A stretch of 57,241 nucleotides of DNA from Streptomyces fuscichromogenes (GTDB taxonomy: Bacteria; Actinomycetota; Actinomycetes; Streptomycetales; Streptomycetaceae). Under the pieces are notes generated by a model. The model ran no database searches. It had not been told where the DNA came from and saw nothing but the letters and a program-made list of their open reading frames with translations. The translations under genes were made by a program, and so were the position numbers. Positions 23,850 to 31,679 of the stretch are shown here, one piece after another; position 1 is the stretch's first letter, and every line of letters begins with the position of its first letter. The stretch lies in the NCBI RefSeq assembly GCF_014645815.1, contig NZ_BMML01000009.1:244038-301278 (forward strand), in the 5' to 3' direction.

Positions 23850-24764
23850 TTGCCTAGCGAAAAGATGGTAACGGCCCAAATAATCGCAGACGCGCTCGAA
23901 GATGCCGTACGGCGACAGCCAGCGGGCCAGTTGGCCTATGTGGCTGGCCAGGGTCGCTCGGAATTGCACTTTCGTGATATCGTGGCCAGTCAGCTTCACT
24001 TCACGCTGGAGACCTCCCGTCTGCTCGTAAAGACCGAGTGGGGAGGAATTATTTCGCCTGAATTTTTGGTCTGCTGGTCAGACATTGCCGTCTTGAAGTC
24101 GAACTATGATCCCCTTGCGGTCGTCGAATTTACCGTAGATACTACGGCAAATTTTGGAAGGAAGGGAATAAGCTCCAAGACGATAACAAAGATTAAGAAG
24201 GATGCGGCCAAGTCTGTCTCGCACGGCACGCAACCAGATGTCTTCGTAGTTCTCCTGCTGACCCACTTTGTTTTGACTTCACGTCGGAGACGAGCCGATA
24301 ATTCACTCACTCGACTTGCCGGGCTGTCCTCGCTCACGAACTTGCATGAAGAGATTCGCGGCATCCGGCCTCGGTTGATGGATCTTGCGGGGGAGGACAC
24401 AAACGTAGTGACTGGGGTGGTTTCGCTAGGAGAGGTTCGAGGTGTAGCCGTTGAACTGGGCTACGTCATTTTGGGGGAAATAGCGCGTGAGAAACTGGAT
24501 CAGCTTGAAAGGCCTGTAAATAAAGATCAACCCAGATGGGTTCCTTGCCCTGATGGATCAAGGCTAAGAAAAATAGCTGCGGGCCATTATCGACTCGTCT
24601 CGCGCGAAGGGGAGGAGCTTGTGAATGTGTCTAAAATTGAGGGCCGATCATCAGTAACATGGCAAGCTCTGCTTCCCGGCGAACCAAAGGGCACTCGCCA
24701 TAGTAAGTGGGCAGTGAGGGATATAGCCGTGAGTATGGCGCTGGGGCGCCAGGACCGGACCTGA
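23850..24764 (+). CDS. Cargo protein, possible PD-(D/E)XK nuclease-like
   Basis: The frame codes for about 304 residues from TTG 23850, with a GGGGGGA purine run just upstream; ATG 23865 is an alternative. ELHFRDIVASQ is followed by a block resembling a restriction-endonuclease core: WSDIAVLKSNYDPLAVVEFT (Asp78, Glu93), then KTITKIKKDAAK and PDVFVVLLLTHF. The usual Lys of the (D/E)XK motif is replaced by Thr, so the assignment is tentative. The C-terminal third (GHYRLVSREGEELVNVSKIE) looks like a separate small domain. GC is low for Streptomyces. Confidence 0.5.
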   Translation: MPSEKMVTAQIIADALEDAVRRQPAGQLAYVAGQGRSELHFRDIVASQLHFTLETSRLLVKTEWGGIISPEFLVCWSDIAVLKSNYDPLAVVEFTVDTTANFGRKGISSKTITKIKKDAAKSVSHGTQPDVFVVLLLTHFVLTSRRRRADNSLTRLAGLSSLTNLHEEIRGIRPRLMDLAGEDTNVVTGVVSLGEVRGVAVELGYVILGEIAREKLDQLERPVNKDQPRWVPCPDGSRLRKIAAGHYRLVSREGEELVNVSKIEGRSSVTWQALLPGEPKGTRHSKWAVRDIAVSMALGRQDRT

Positions 24765-24766
24765 AA

Positions 24767-24787
24767 CCTGCTTTAGGAATTCGATTC
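24767..24787. repeat. Possible extra attachment-core remnant
   Basis: The 21 bases here match 19831-19851 (left attachment site and its element-side flank) with two differences; both share GCTTTAGGA and TTCGATTC. A TTGATGTC like the arm repeats follows about 70 bases later at 24857. The T-arm part of the tRNA is absent, so chance is not excluded. Confidence 0.4.
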
Positions 24788-24885
24788 AGCTGATGCCTGA
24801 CTAGCTCTGGCGCGCAGGATGAACAGGTCGCTAGGGGTTGCGCTTAGCTGCCGTTCTTGATGTCGGTAAGCGGCGCCTTCGGTGC

Positions 24886-25569
24886 TCAGATAAGGGCTGA
24901 ACCCGTGTACCCGCTAAGGTAAGATTTGAAGGCTCGGCGAATCTGAGATCGAACTTCCTGGACGCGGTCAGGAGCGCTGGGTGCCACGAGAGGCTCGTAC
25001 TCGCGCTTGCGCGCGGACAAGTATCGCAGAACGTTTGGTGCACTCGTGTTGGAGACGAACAGTTCATGCTGTGCCCGAAGGTCCGCATGCAGCCCTTCGA
25101 AGTTGCGCGCAAGTTCAATTCCCAGGTGAGTGGTGTAATACTTGCATTCGATGGCGAGGAGGCATTTGTTGCCGCGCGGCGCGACGCTCTCGCGACGGCT
25201 CAGCACGGCCTCGTCCGCCTGAAGAACGACAACGTCGCACTCGTGGAGCACCCCAGAACCCCCTTGGACTCGCACACCCACATGTGCTTCCAAGGCTGGG
25301 GCACGGTCGAACTCGATCACGGCATGGGTGAATGGTTTTGCTTTCTGATAGAGCTGACCCGGGCCGGTGCGGAACAAGAGGTCCTGCACGGTGTTGCCGT
25401 GCACGTCCTCGTAGTGCACCTGCGCGCCCCACTTACTGGCGGTGCTGACCACCAGGGAGAACAAGAATCCCTCGTAAACGTCACAGGCGTCGGAAGCGGA
25501 TGTGTACGAGAGGCTCTGAGCAGCGATCAGCCACTTCACCTGGTTGAGCAGGTCGTCGGTATTACTCAT
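24886..25569 (-). CDS. PD-(D/E)XK nuclease-like protein
   Basis: The protein has 227 residues. It shows a good restriction-endonuclease-like core: Glu35 in DVYEGFLFSL, Asp112 in LHECDVVVLQADE, and Glu141/Lys143 in CLLAIECKYY, i.e. E, D, ExK in order with normal spacing. The C-terminus (APNVLRYLSARKREYEPLV) is helical. Its start overlaps the stop of the gene at 25566-26108 by four bases (ATGA), so the two form an operon. A role in restricting foreign DNA is plausible from fold and context; the target is unknown. It converges with the nuclease-like gene at 23850. Confidence 0.65.
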   Translation of the reverse strand: MSNTDDLLNQVKWLIAAQSLSYTSASDACDVYEGFLFSLVVSTASKWGAQVHYEDVHGNTVQDLLFRTGPGQLYQKAKPFTHAVIEFDRAPALEAHVGVRVQGGSGVLHECDVVVLQADEAVLSRRESVAPRGNKCLLAIECKYYTTHLGIELARNFEGLHADLRAQHELFVSNTSAPNVLRYLSARKREYEPLVAPSAPDRVQEVRSQIRRAFKSYLSGYTGSALI

Positions 25570-26108
25570 TCGCGGATGCCTTCCCGTAGGCGGTCGATGA
25601 CTTGCGAGATTCCTCGACGGTGAAGCTCAGCACGTTCTCGTGAGAGCACCGTTTCCTGGGTAAGACGACGTCGATCCGTGTCAACTGGGACGAAAGTAAC
25701 GCTAAACACGGGAGGCCGCCTATCGTCCCCTTCCCCGAGAAATGACAAGGTGCTTTCCTCTACCTCGGGCAGTTCCACGAACATTCGATGTAGCGCATCG
25801 AGGAGTAGCTCGACACGCTCCCGCGTTTCCATTGGGCGTGTTGAAATAACCACGCTGCCAGTACGCTGTCCAGCCCGGTACTGTCGCTGTGTGTAGTCGG
25901 ATACGGTCGTGTATTCAGGCTCCTCAGAACCAATTCCGTCGCTGACGCTTTCTGGCTGCCGGGACTGTCGTCTCCGCTTAAGCAACCTCTCCTGCGGTAC
26001 ACCCGCGGCCGCAGAATCCTGTACAGCGTCCGTTAGCCACTCAAAGCCTGATGCGATAAGTACTTGATGCAACTGCTCTTCAAGCTGACGCAGTTCATCC
26101 TCGCGCAT
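25566..26108 (-). CDS. Partner protein of the nuclease-like gene, function unknown
   Basis: The protein has 180 residues from ATG 26108, chosen because GGGGAGGGG lies just upstream; the frame is open to 26168. It opens with a charged helix (REDELRQLEEQLHQVLIASG), then a linker rich in Arg/Gln/Ser, and a C-terminal part with RERVELLLDALHRMFVELPE, SVTFVPVDTDRRRL and SRERAELHRRGISQVIDRLR. No known family. Translational coupling to the PD-(D/E)XK gene suggests a complex or regulation of it, such as a specificity subunit or inhibitor. Confidence 0.55.
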   Translation of the reverse strand: MREDELRQLEEQLHQVLIASGFEWLTDAVQDSAAAGVPQERLLKRRRQSRQPESVSDGIGSEEPEYTTVSDYTQRQYRAGQRTGSVVISTRPMETRERVELLLDALHRMFVELPEVEESTLSFLGEGDDRRPPVFSVTFVPVDTDRRRLTQETVLSRERAELHRRGISQVIDRLREGIRE

Positions 26109-26261
26109 AGCCCCTCCCCTTAGATTCGGCCTGCTTAGACCGTTGGCTGGTTGCCCTCCGTGTGCCACTGTTGAGCACCCCAGGCGGCCCGGCGACGACT
26201 CAATTTCGTCCGGTGTACTCCCGTGTTCAGCTGACGGCGCTGCGACTTCGACGAGGCCGGC

Positions 26262-26369
26262 CTGATCCTCAGCCGACGACAGTCAGCCACGACGGCGGGT
26301 CAGCCAGCAGACTGGGCGCGCGTGTGTCTCCCTGCACCCCCACCGGCCTCAGCCACGCTATCGGTGTCG
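26262..26369. repeat. ~110 bp dispersed repeat, copy R3 (right of cargo)
   Basis: R3 is in the same orientation as R2 and shares CAGCC(G)ACG-type units, GCGCGCGTGTG and TGCACCCCCACCGG. With R2 it frames 23.1-26.3 kb, a block that is AT-richer than the rest of the element. The rest of the 26109-26628 gap holds a 22-base palindromic repeat and no gene I can support. Confidence 0.8.
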
Positions 26370-26433
26370 TCGACCAGAGCATGCCACGACGGCCGGCCCG
26401 CAAAAGCGACTCCGTGGCATCTACCCCTCAACG

Positions 26434-26455
26434 CTCTCAGCTTGGGAAGCTGCGG
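26434..26455. repeat. 22 bp palindrome-containing direct repeat, left copy
   Basis: The sequence is identical to 27762-27783 and contains the perfect palindrome CAGCTT-GGG-AAGCTG. On the minus strand it reads like the anticodon stem-loop of a tRNA-Gly(CCC). The repeat brackets the gene at 26629-27444. Confidence 0.7.
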
Positions 26456-26628
26456 TCATTTGGGGCGGAACAGCGGATGACCTGGGCGAACGGGTGTAGT
26501 GCGACCCCGTCTGGCCCGGCTGCTTTCACCGCGGTTCCCTACCGTTCTCCGCTCGATCTGGTGCGCTTGTGGTGCGGCCGTGCGGTCCGTCGCCATCTGA
26601 TCCGTAGCTCTGGCAGTGCTGTTCCCAC

Positions 26629-27444
26629 TCATGCACCCGAGTTCTCAGCGACACAGACGTACGCGGGGGGTTGAGCACCGCCCTCGTTCGGAAAGTCCAG
26701 GACGCCCGGGTAGGTCATCCTGGTGCCCGGGTAGGACCCCTCACAGGATTGGGGACTGTCCGAGAAGACCGAAGTGCCGTCCGCTTGGATCGCCTGTCCG
26801 TCTGAGCCGACCAGGTACGCACCACACTGATAACCGGCCGCGTTCATCAGAAGGGTGGCGTCCCTTCCTGCACCGTCGCTGCTACCCGTCCACGCGAGAC
26901 AGTAGGTCGACCCTGGGTCCCCACCGGTGGCGGGCTGCGAGATGACGTGAATGGCCTGGAGAGGCGCAGGGCCACCACACAGTCCCTCGATGTCTTCGAC
27001 GTACCAGGGTGCGCCAGCCACACAGACATCGGCCTTCGGCTCACAGCTGGATGGACCGGAAGGCGTCTTGTAGGTCACCGGGACGCATGACGGCGCTGCA
27101 GCCACTGAGCGGGACGGTGCCGCACTCGACGGCGAGGCTTGCGCTGGCGGTGCTTGGGCGGTCTCGCTGTGTCCGCGGCCGGCCTCTGTGATGCTGCGTG
27201 TTGTTTGAGGGAGTGCGCTCCCATCCCTGTTGCCCGAGCCCGTCTGCTGATGCAGCACCAGAGCCAGGCAAACGCCTGCACCGGCTGCGATGGCTCCCAC
27301 GGTCATCGTCGCCTTCCAAGGGAACCGCGGCGGTCGAGGGGGTGCGTCGTCGCGGATGACAGGGATGTTCTCCAGCGTGTCCCCGTTGTGGAAGGCAAGG
27401 ACTTCGTCAGGGCGCGGTGGCCTCTGCGGCGGCGGTGTGCTCAC
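26629..27444 (-). CDS. Membrane-anchored extracellular Cys-containing protein, function unknown
   Basis: The protein has 271 residues from GTG 27444, with AGGGGGAA upstream. The Pro-rich cytoplasmic N-terminus (TPPPQRPPRPDEVLAFHNGD) is followed by one transmembrane helix (MTVGAIAAGAGVCLALVL, residues ~47-64), a Ser/Ala/Pro linker and an extracellular part with about eight Cys (PSCVPVTYK, SSCEPKADVCVAGAPWYVED, CGGPAPLQAIHVISQ, YVCVAENSG). The Cys probably pair as disulfides. No family recognised. It lies alone between the two 22-base repeats. Confidence 0.65.
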   Translation of the reverse strand: MSTPPPQRPPRPDEVLAFHNGDTLENIPVIRDDAPPRPPRFPWKATMTVGAIAAGAGVCLALVLHQQTGSGNRDGSALPQTTRSITEAGRGHSETAQAPPAQASPSSAAPSRSVAAAPSCVPVTYKTPSGPSSCEPKADVCVAGAPWYVEDIEGLCGGPAPLQAIHVISQPATGGDPGSTYCLAWTGSSDGAGRDATLLMNAAGYQCGAYLVGSDGQAIQADGTSVFSDSPQSCEGSYPGTRMTYPGVLDFPNEGGAQPPAYVCVAENSGA

Positions 27445-27761
27445 GGTTCCCCCTGCTTGCTACGCGTGACGGTCACCGTAGGCCCCCTGCCTCACACGCG
27501 AGGCGAACTAGTTGGAAGTGCAACATTGTCGTGATTCATCTGAAGGGACGTCCCCAAGCTTGGGATGCGACGCGCAGAGCACCACCTGACCAGGAGCAGA
27601 TGCACGCTTTCCAACTGTGGTGGTGGCCGCGGGGGCCTCGGACGGGGCCGTTCAGCTGCATTCATGGGCGGCCGGTCGTCCGGGCGGCTACCGCCTCCGG
27701 TCCTGTCTGAACGGCTGTGTACGGCGCTGAATAAGACGGCACCTGAGACGGACCGCGGCGC

Positions 27762-27783
27762 CTCTCAGCTTGGGAAGCTGCGG
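27762..27783. repeat. 22 bp palindrome-containing direct repeat, right copy
   Basis: It is identical to 26434-26455, 1.3 kb to the left. The seven bases after it are partly similar as well (GGGG at the same distance). The surrounding gap (27445-28066) contains no supportable gene. Confidence 0.7.
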
Positions 27784-27808
27784 CTACTCGGGGTCTGCTG
27801 GAGCGCTG

Positions 27809-27839
27809 GCCTTGGCCACAGCACGGCTGTGGCCAAGGC
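27809..27839. terminator. Perfect 14 bp hairpin in the gap before the OLD gene
   Basis: GCCTTGGCCACAGC pairs with its complement around ACG. It has no T-run. Its position, 365 bases past the divergently placed membrane gene and 230 before the OLD gene, leaves its role open: terminator, operator or recombination relic. Confidence 0.5.
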
Positions 27840-28066
27840 GAGTGAGGCGCTCCCTGGGCAACACGTGTCGCGGAGGCTTCCTCGTTGCAGGCAGGTTGGT
27901 TTGGGACTCACGTTCACCAAGGCCCTGTAGGGGCAAGGGAAGTGCCAGCAGGATCGGCCAACTCGGGGAAAACACCGCTCCCATGAGCCTCGTAGACCTA
28001 CGCTGGTTAACACACGAACCAGGGCGCCGTCTGGCCTGGAGCCCATGATCCACGAGAGGCACAACG

Positions 28067-30169
28067 ATGCGGATCTCGCATGTACATGTCCAGAATTATC
28101 GCGGACTTCGAGATCTTCAGATTCCAGTCTCTCAATTTGGCTGCATCATCGGTGAGAATAACGCGGGAAAATCCTCCATCCTGCAAGCTCTCGACATCTT
28201 CTTCAGCGGCCCCTCCTTGAAGGATACAGATTTCTATGACGCGCACAGTCCATTGCGCATCGAGGTCGCCTTCGAAGAGATCAAAGACGAAGATCTTGCG
28301 AGGCTTGCGGAGGAACATAGAAGTCGAATTGAAAAGGTAGCCGAAGGTGGAAAGCTGACACTTTCGCGAGTCTACTCCGCTCCAGGTAAGGGCACCCTGA
28401 AGCAGGTTGACGATGTTCCGTCAGACATGCGCTACTGGCCTGCTTCTGCTCAGGAACTCGTGGCGGGTAAACGTGGAGACGAGCTGCGGCAAAGTGCCAT
28501 TTTCGCATTTCCTGAGCTTCGCGAGAAGTTGTCGGCGAATCCGACGCAGAAGGCAGTGAAGGAAGCAATTTCCGAGCTGGCCGCCAACCTCTCGCCTGCC
28601 GAGCGGACCAAAGGCGATGTTGACCTCGTGACAGGAATGGACAAATCCATTCAAGCACTTCTCCCCGAGGTAATCTACATCCCGGCCGTGAAAGAACTAT
28701 CTGACGATCTCAAAACATCTGAGAGCGCCTCTTTCGGTAAGCTGCTGGGGATCCTTTTTGAGCAGATCAAGCCTCGACTGACCGACGTCGACATCCTGTT
28801 TGGGCAGTTGCGCCGCTATCTGAATGCCGAAACCTTGCCTGACGGTCGAGTCAGTGACGAGCGGCTTGATGAAGTTCGCCAGATTGAGTCCTTGGTGCAA
28901 GGGAACTTGCAAGCGGCTTTTCCCGATACTGCAGTGAGTATTGAAATTCCTCCGCCTGACCTTCGGAGTGTCCTGTCGAATGCGACTATCACAGTTGACG
29001 ACGGAGTCCGTGGGGCTTTCAAGAGTAAAGGTGACGGCCTCCGCAGGTCTGTGACGTTCGCCATTCTGCGATCCTACGCAGAGTTGCGAACCACCGTGCG
29101 CGGAGACTCAACAGGAGCCCGCCCTAGGCCCTACCTGCTCTTGTTCGAGGAGCCTGAACTCTTCCTGCACCCGCGCGCTCAGCGACAACTTTTCGAGGCG
29201 CTACGGATTTTCTCGCAAGACAATCATGTTCTCGTCAGCACTCATTCCACAGCATTCTATAGCCCTCAAGCGACGGGAACATTCGTTAAGATCGCGAAGA
29301 ATCGAACCACAACTCCGCCGACCGCAGTTGCATATCCTGTAGACCTTTCTCATCTCAAGGCGAAGGATCAGTTCCAGATGATTCGCCAAGAGAACAACGA
29401 TGCAGCCTTCTTCTCCGACAAGGTACTTCTCGTCGAAGGGGATAGTGATCATATCCTCATCCCGCATATCGCTCGAATGTTGAATCCTAATTGGGATTTC
29501 GATAAACAGTCAGTGGCTATCGCGCGCGTCAACGGAAAGGCCAGCATCGCCAGGTATCGTGAGTTCTTCGAGCGGTTCGGTGTCTCCGTAGCCGTCCTTG
29601 CAGATCTTGATGCCATCGCAGAGGGCTTTAATAAACTGGGTGCTGGTGCTAATTCGCTTGAGAAGCAGCGCCATCTCATGCAGTTGGTTGGGGAGGATAT
29701 TTCCGCCAGCGGCGCGGAATCTGACGAAATTTCCAACAATCAAGCCCGCAGGATGCGCGATGCTCCTGCCATGAAAGAGCTCTGGAGGGATGCGAAGAAG
29801 TTTGGCGATCTTTTCATGGACGGGAAGTGTGAGTGGCCCGAACTGCAGAGGAAGGTTGACGACTTCTTCACCCGCGCTGTAACTCGCGACTTGCGAACAA
29901 TTCTCGTCAAGTATCCGCCCTCTGGCGAGATTTCCGATGCGAAGGATGCACTCATCTCATCTTTGCGCAGCGAGAAGATTTACGTGCTTGAGCGGGGTGC
30001 AATTGAAGACTATTATCCCGAATCAATTTCAGGGGATAAGTTGACGGCGGCGCAAAGCTTTTGTGATGAGTATCGAACGGATAGTGCAATCAGATCCGCT
30101 ATTGCGCAAGTTACTCCCGCTGACGAGTGTGAGTTTGACTTGATCTTCCGGAGTTTCTTCGAGGATTAA
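28067..30169 (+). CDS. OLD-family ATPase-nuclease (AAA/ABC ATPase plus TOPRIM)
   Basis: The protein has 700 residues from ATG 28067, with GAGAGG seven bases upstream. The N-terminal ATPase has Walker A GENNAGKSS (~29-37), a signature-like region, Walker B LLLFEEPELFLHP (~356-368) and the H-loop VSTHS (~390). The C-terminal TOPRIM nuclease domain has LLVEGDSDHILIPH (~454) and ADLDA (~512). This is the class 1 OLD architecture, related to P2 Old and GajA. No UvrD-type helicase gene follows, so it is not a Gabija pair. Such proteins act in phage and plasmid defence. Its lower GC marks it as cargo of the AICE. Confidence 0.88.
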   Translation: MRISHVHVQNYRGLRDLQIPVSQFGCIIGENNAGKSSILQALDIFFSGPSLKDTDFYDAHSPLRIEVAFEEIKDEDLARLAEEHRSRIEKVAEGGKLTLSRVYSAPGKGTLKQVDDVPSDMRYWPASAQELVAGKRGDELRQSAIFAFPELREKLSANPTQKAVKEAISELAANLSPAERTKGDVDLVTGMDKSIQALLPEVIYIPAVKELSDDLKTSESASFGKLLGILFEQIKPRLTDVDILFGQLRRYLNAETLPDGRVSDERLDEVRQIESLVQGNLQAAFPDTAVSIEIPPPDLRSVLSNATITVDDGVRGAFKSKGDGLRRSVTFAILRSYAELRTTVRGDSTGARPRPYLLLFEEPELFLHPRAQRQLFEALRIFSQDNHVLVSTHSTAFYSPQATGTFVKIAKNRTTTPPTAVAYPVDLSHLKAKDQFQMIRQENNDAAFFSDKVLLVEGDSDHILIPHIARMLNPNWDFDKQSVAIARVNGKASIARYREFFERFGVSVAVLADLDAIAEGFNKLGAGANSLEKQRHLMQLVGEDISASGAESDEISNNQARRMRDAPAMKELWRDAKKFGDLFMDGKCEWPELQRKVDDFFTRAVTRDLRTILVKYPPSGEISDAKDALISSLRSEKIYVLERGAIEDYYPESISGDKLTAAQSFCDEYRTDSAIRSAIAQVTPADECEFDLIFRSFFED

Positions 30170-30364
30170 AGCCGCTCCCTGAGGCGGCCAACCGCTCCAG
30201 CCGTGACGCCCCACCGTTCTCTGACATCAGGAGACTGACTGCTGAGAGCGCGGCACGGACACCGGCCGGGCTGGAGCGGGACGCAGGCAGGAGCGCAGGC
30301 CCGGCCGGGGGCCGGGCCGCGCGCGGGGAGCGGAGCGAGCCGCCTTGATGATGGAGAGAAGGTC

Positions 30365-30817
30365 TTATCCCGCTGGGATGAGGTGCTTGCCGTCGTGGCT
30401 GCGGACGTGGGGGCCGTTGCCGTCCAAGGCGTCCAGAAGTCTGATGGCGAAGGCTTCGGACATGCGGTGGCTGACCTCGTCGGGGGTGAGCCAGGAGACG
30501 GCGGTGGATTCGCTGGAGGTGCGTTCGGTGCCGCCGGAGGGCTTGCAGCGGAAGACCAGGGCAACGATGCCTCGGGTCATGTTCTTGTAGACGCCGGTGA
30601 GTTCGTCGATCTCGACGTGGATGCCTGTCTCCTCCAGGACCTCGCGGGCGACGCCGGCCTCGGGGGTCTCGTCGAGTTCGAGGATGCCGCCGGGGAGCTC
30701 CCAGGTGCCGTTGTCGGCTCGGCGGATGGCCAGGAGGCGGCCGTCCTCGCGCACCACTACTCCGGCTACGGACACGGAGTGCAGGGGAGGGGTGCTCGCT
30801 TCCTGTGGTTGACTCAT
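30365..30817 (-). CDS. pif: Nudix hydrolase, Pif-like (AICE transfer immunity)
   Basis: The protein has 150 residues from ATG 30817. A complete Nudix box begins at Gly44: GGILELDE, then REVLEETGI at 58-66, with the Glu residues that hold Mg2+. In pSAM2 the pif gene encodes a Nudix-motif protein that blocks redundant transfer between cells already carrying the element. Here the gene lies between cargo and the KorSA-like gene, matching that context, though a housekeeping Nudix cannot be excluded. No Shine-Dalgarno sequence precedes the ATG. The start codon region overlaps an operator-like repeat shared with korSA. Confidence 0.78.
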   Translation of the reverse strand: MSQPQEASTPPLHSVSVAGVVVREDGRLLAIRRADNGTWELPGGILELDETPEAGVAREVLEETGIHVEIDELTGVYKNMTRGIVALVFRCKPSGGTERTSSESTAVSWLTPDEVSHRMSEAFAIRLLDALDGNGPHVRSHDGKHLIPAG

Positions 30818-30827
30818 GTAGAGGAGC
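30812..30827. promoter_or_regulatory. KorSA-type operator at the pif/korSA divergent promoter
   Basis: ACTCAT-GTAG-AGGAGC matches the two sites upstream of 31766 (ACTCAT-GTAC-AGGAGT and ACTCAT-ATAC-ATGAGT). It covers the pif start codon and lies 21 bases before korSA, so binding would repress both. Confidence 0.65.
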
Positions 30828-30847
30828 ATAGGAGGCAGAGAAGGACT

Positions 30848-31627
30848 ATGGGAACTGCGGCAGGAGGGGTCGGTTCCGGGCCTCGGTATGTGCAGATCGC
30901 GGAAGAGATCGTGCAGCAGATCCGCGCCGGGGTTCTGAAGCCCGGGGACATGGTGCCGAGTGAATCTGAGCTGGTGGACCGCTACGGCGTGTCCGGCGGG
31001 ACGATCCGTAAGGCCATGGTCGAGGTGCGGGCGAGTGGACTCGTCGAGACCCGGCACGGCAAGGGGTCGATCGTGAAGAATCGGCCTCCTGTGCGGCATC
31101 GCTCCTCCGATCGCTTCCGGCGCTCGCTCCGGCAGGGAGGGCAGGCGGCTTACCTCGCGGAGTCCGCGCAGTCCGGGGCCACGGCCAAGGTGAGCGTCCT
31201 CTACATCGGGCCCATGGAGGCTCCCGAGGATGCCGCCCAACGGCTGGGTGTCCTCGCCGGTACGCAGGTGCTGGCTCGCCGGCGCCTGTACTTCCGTAAC
31301 GGCACCCCGGTCGAGACCGCCACGTCCTACCTTCCTTGGGACGTCGTGAAGGACATCCCGGAGCTGTTCGCCGAGAACCCTGGCGGCGGTGGCATCTACG
31401 CCCGACTCGAAGATCACGGACATGAGTTCTCGGAGTTCGTCGAGACGTTGCAAGCGCGGTCGGCCTCCAAGGCGGAGGCTTCGGAGCTGGCGCTGAGTCC
31501 GGGTGCGCCGGTAGTCCACCTGATCCGGGAGGCCCGTACGGCTGCGGGTCTCGTGGTGGAGGTGTGCGACACGCTCATGGCCGCTGACCAGTTCGTTTTC
31601 GAGTACCGGATCCCTGCGGGCGACTGA
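30848..31627 (+). CDS. korSA: GntR-family transcriptional repressor, KorSA-like
   Basis: The protein has 259 residues from ATG 30848, preceded by GAAGGA. The winged helix is shown by RYVQIAEEIVQQIRAGVLKP, MVPSESELVDRYGVSGGTIR and LVETRHGKGSIVKN; the UTRA domain by RRRLYFRNGTPVETATSYLP and HLIREARTAAGLVVEVCDTL. KorSA of pSAM2 is a GntR repressor of the pra promoter and itself that keeps the element integrated. Similar palindromic sites occur before this gene and before 31766, as expected for that role. It is divergent from the Pif-like gene. Confidence 0.82.
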   Translation: MGTAAGGVGSGPRYVQIAEEIVQQIRAGVLKPGDMVPSESELVDRYGVSGGTIRKAMVEVRASGLVETRHGKGSIVKNRPPVRHRSSDRFRRSLRQGGQAAYLAESAQSGATAKVSVLYIGPMEAPEDAAQRLGVLAGTQVLARRRLYFRNGTPVETATSYLPWDVVKDIPELFAENPGGGGIYARLEDHGHEFSEFVETLQARSASKAEASELALSPGAPVVHLIREARTAAGLVVEVCDTLMAADQFVFEYRIPAGD

Positions 31628-31679
31628 CACCCGCTCAACTCCTCACAGCCCGTCGCGAGTTCTTTTCCGCGGCGGGTTG

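Noticed and set aside
27565..27930. Open frames in the gap before the OLD gene
   Set aside because: Both strands show Arg-rich frames with no ribosome binding site or family, crossing the 22-base repeat and a hairpin.
28067..30364. Gabija-type two-gene defence system
   Set aside because: The OLD protein fits GajA-like architecture, but the next gene is a Nudix protein on the other strand and no UvrD-type helicase is present.
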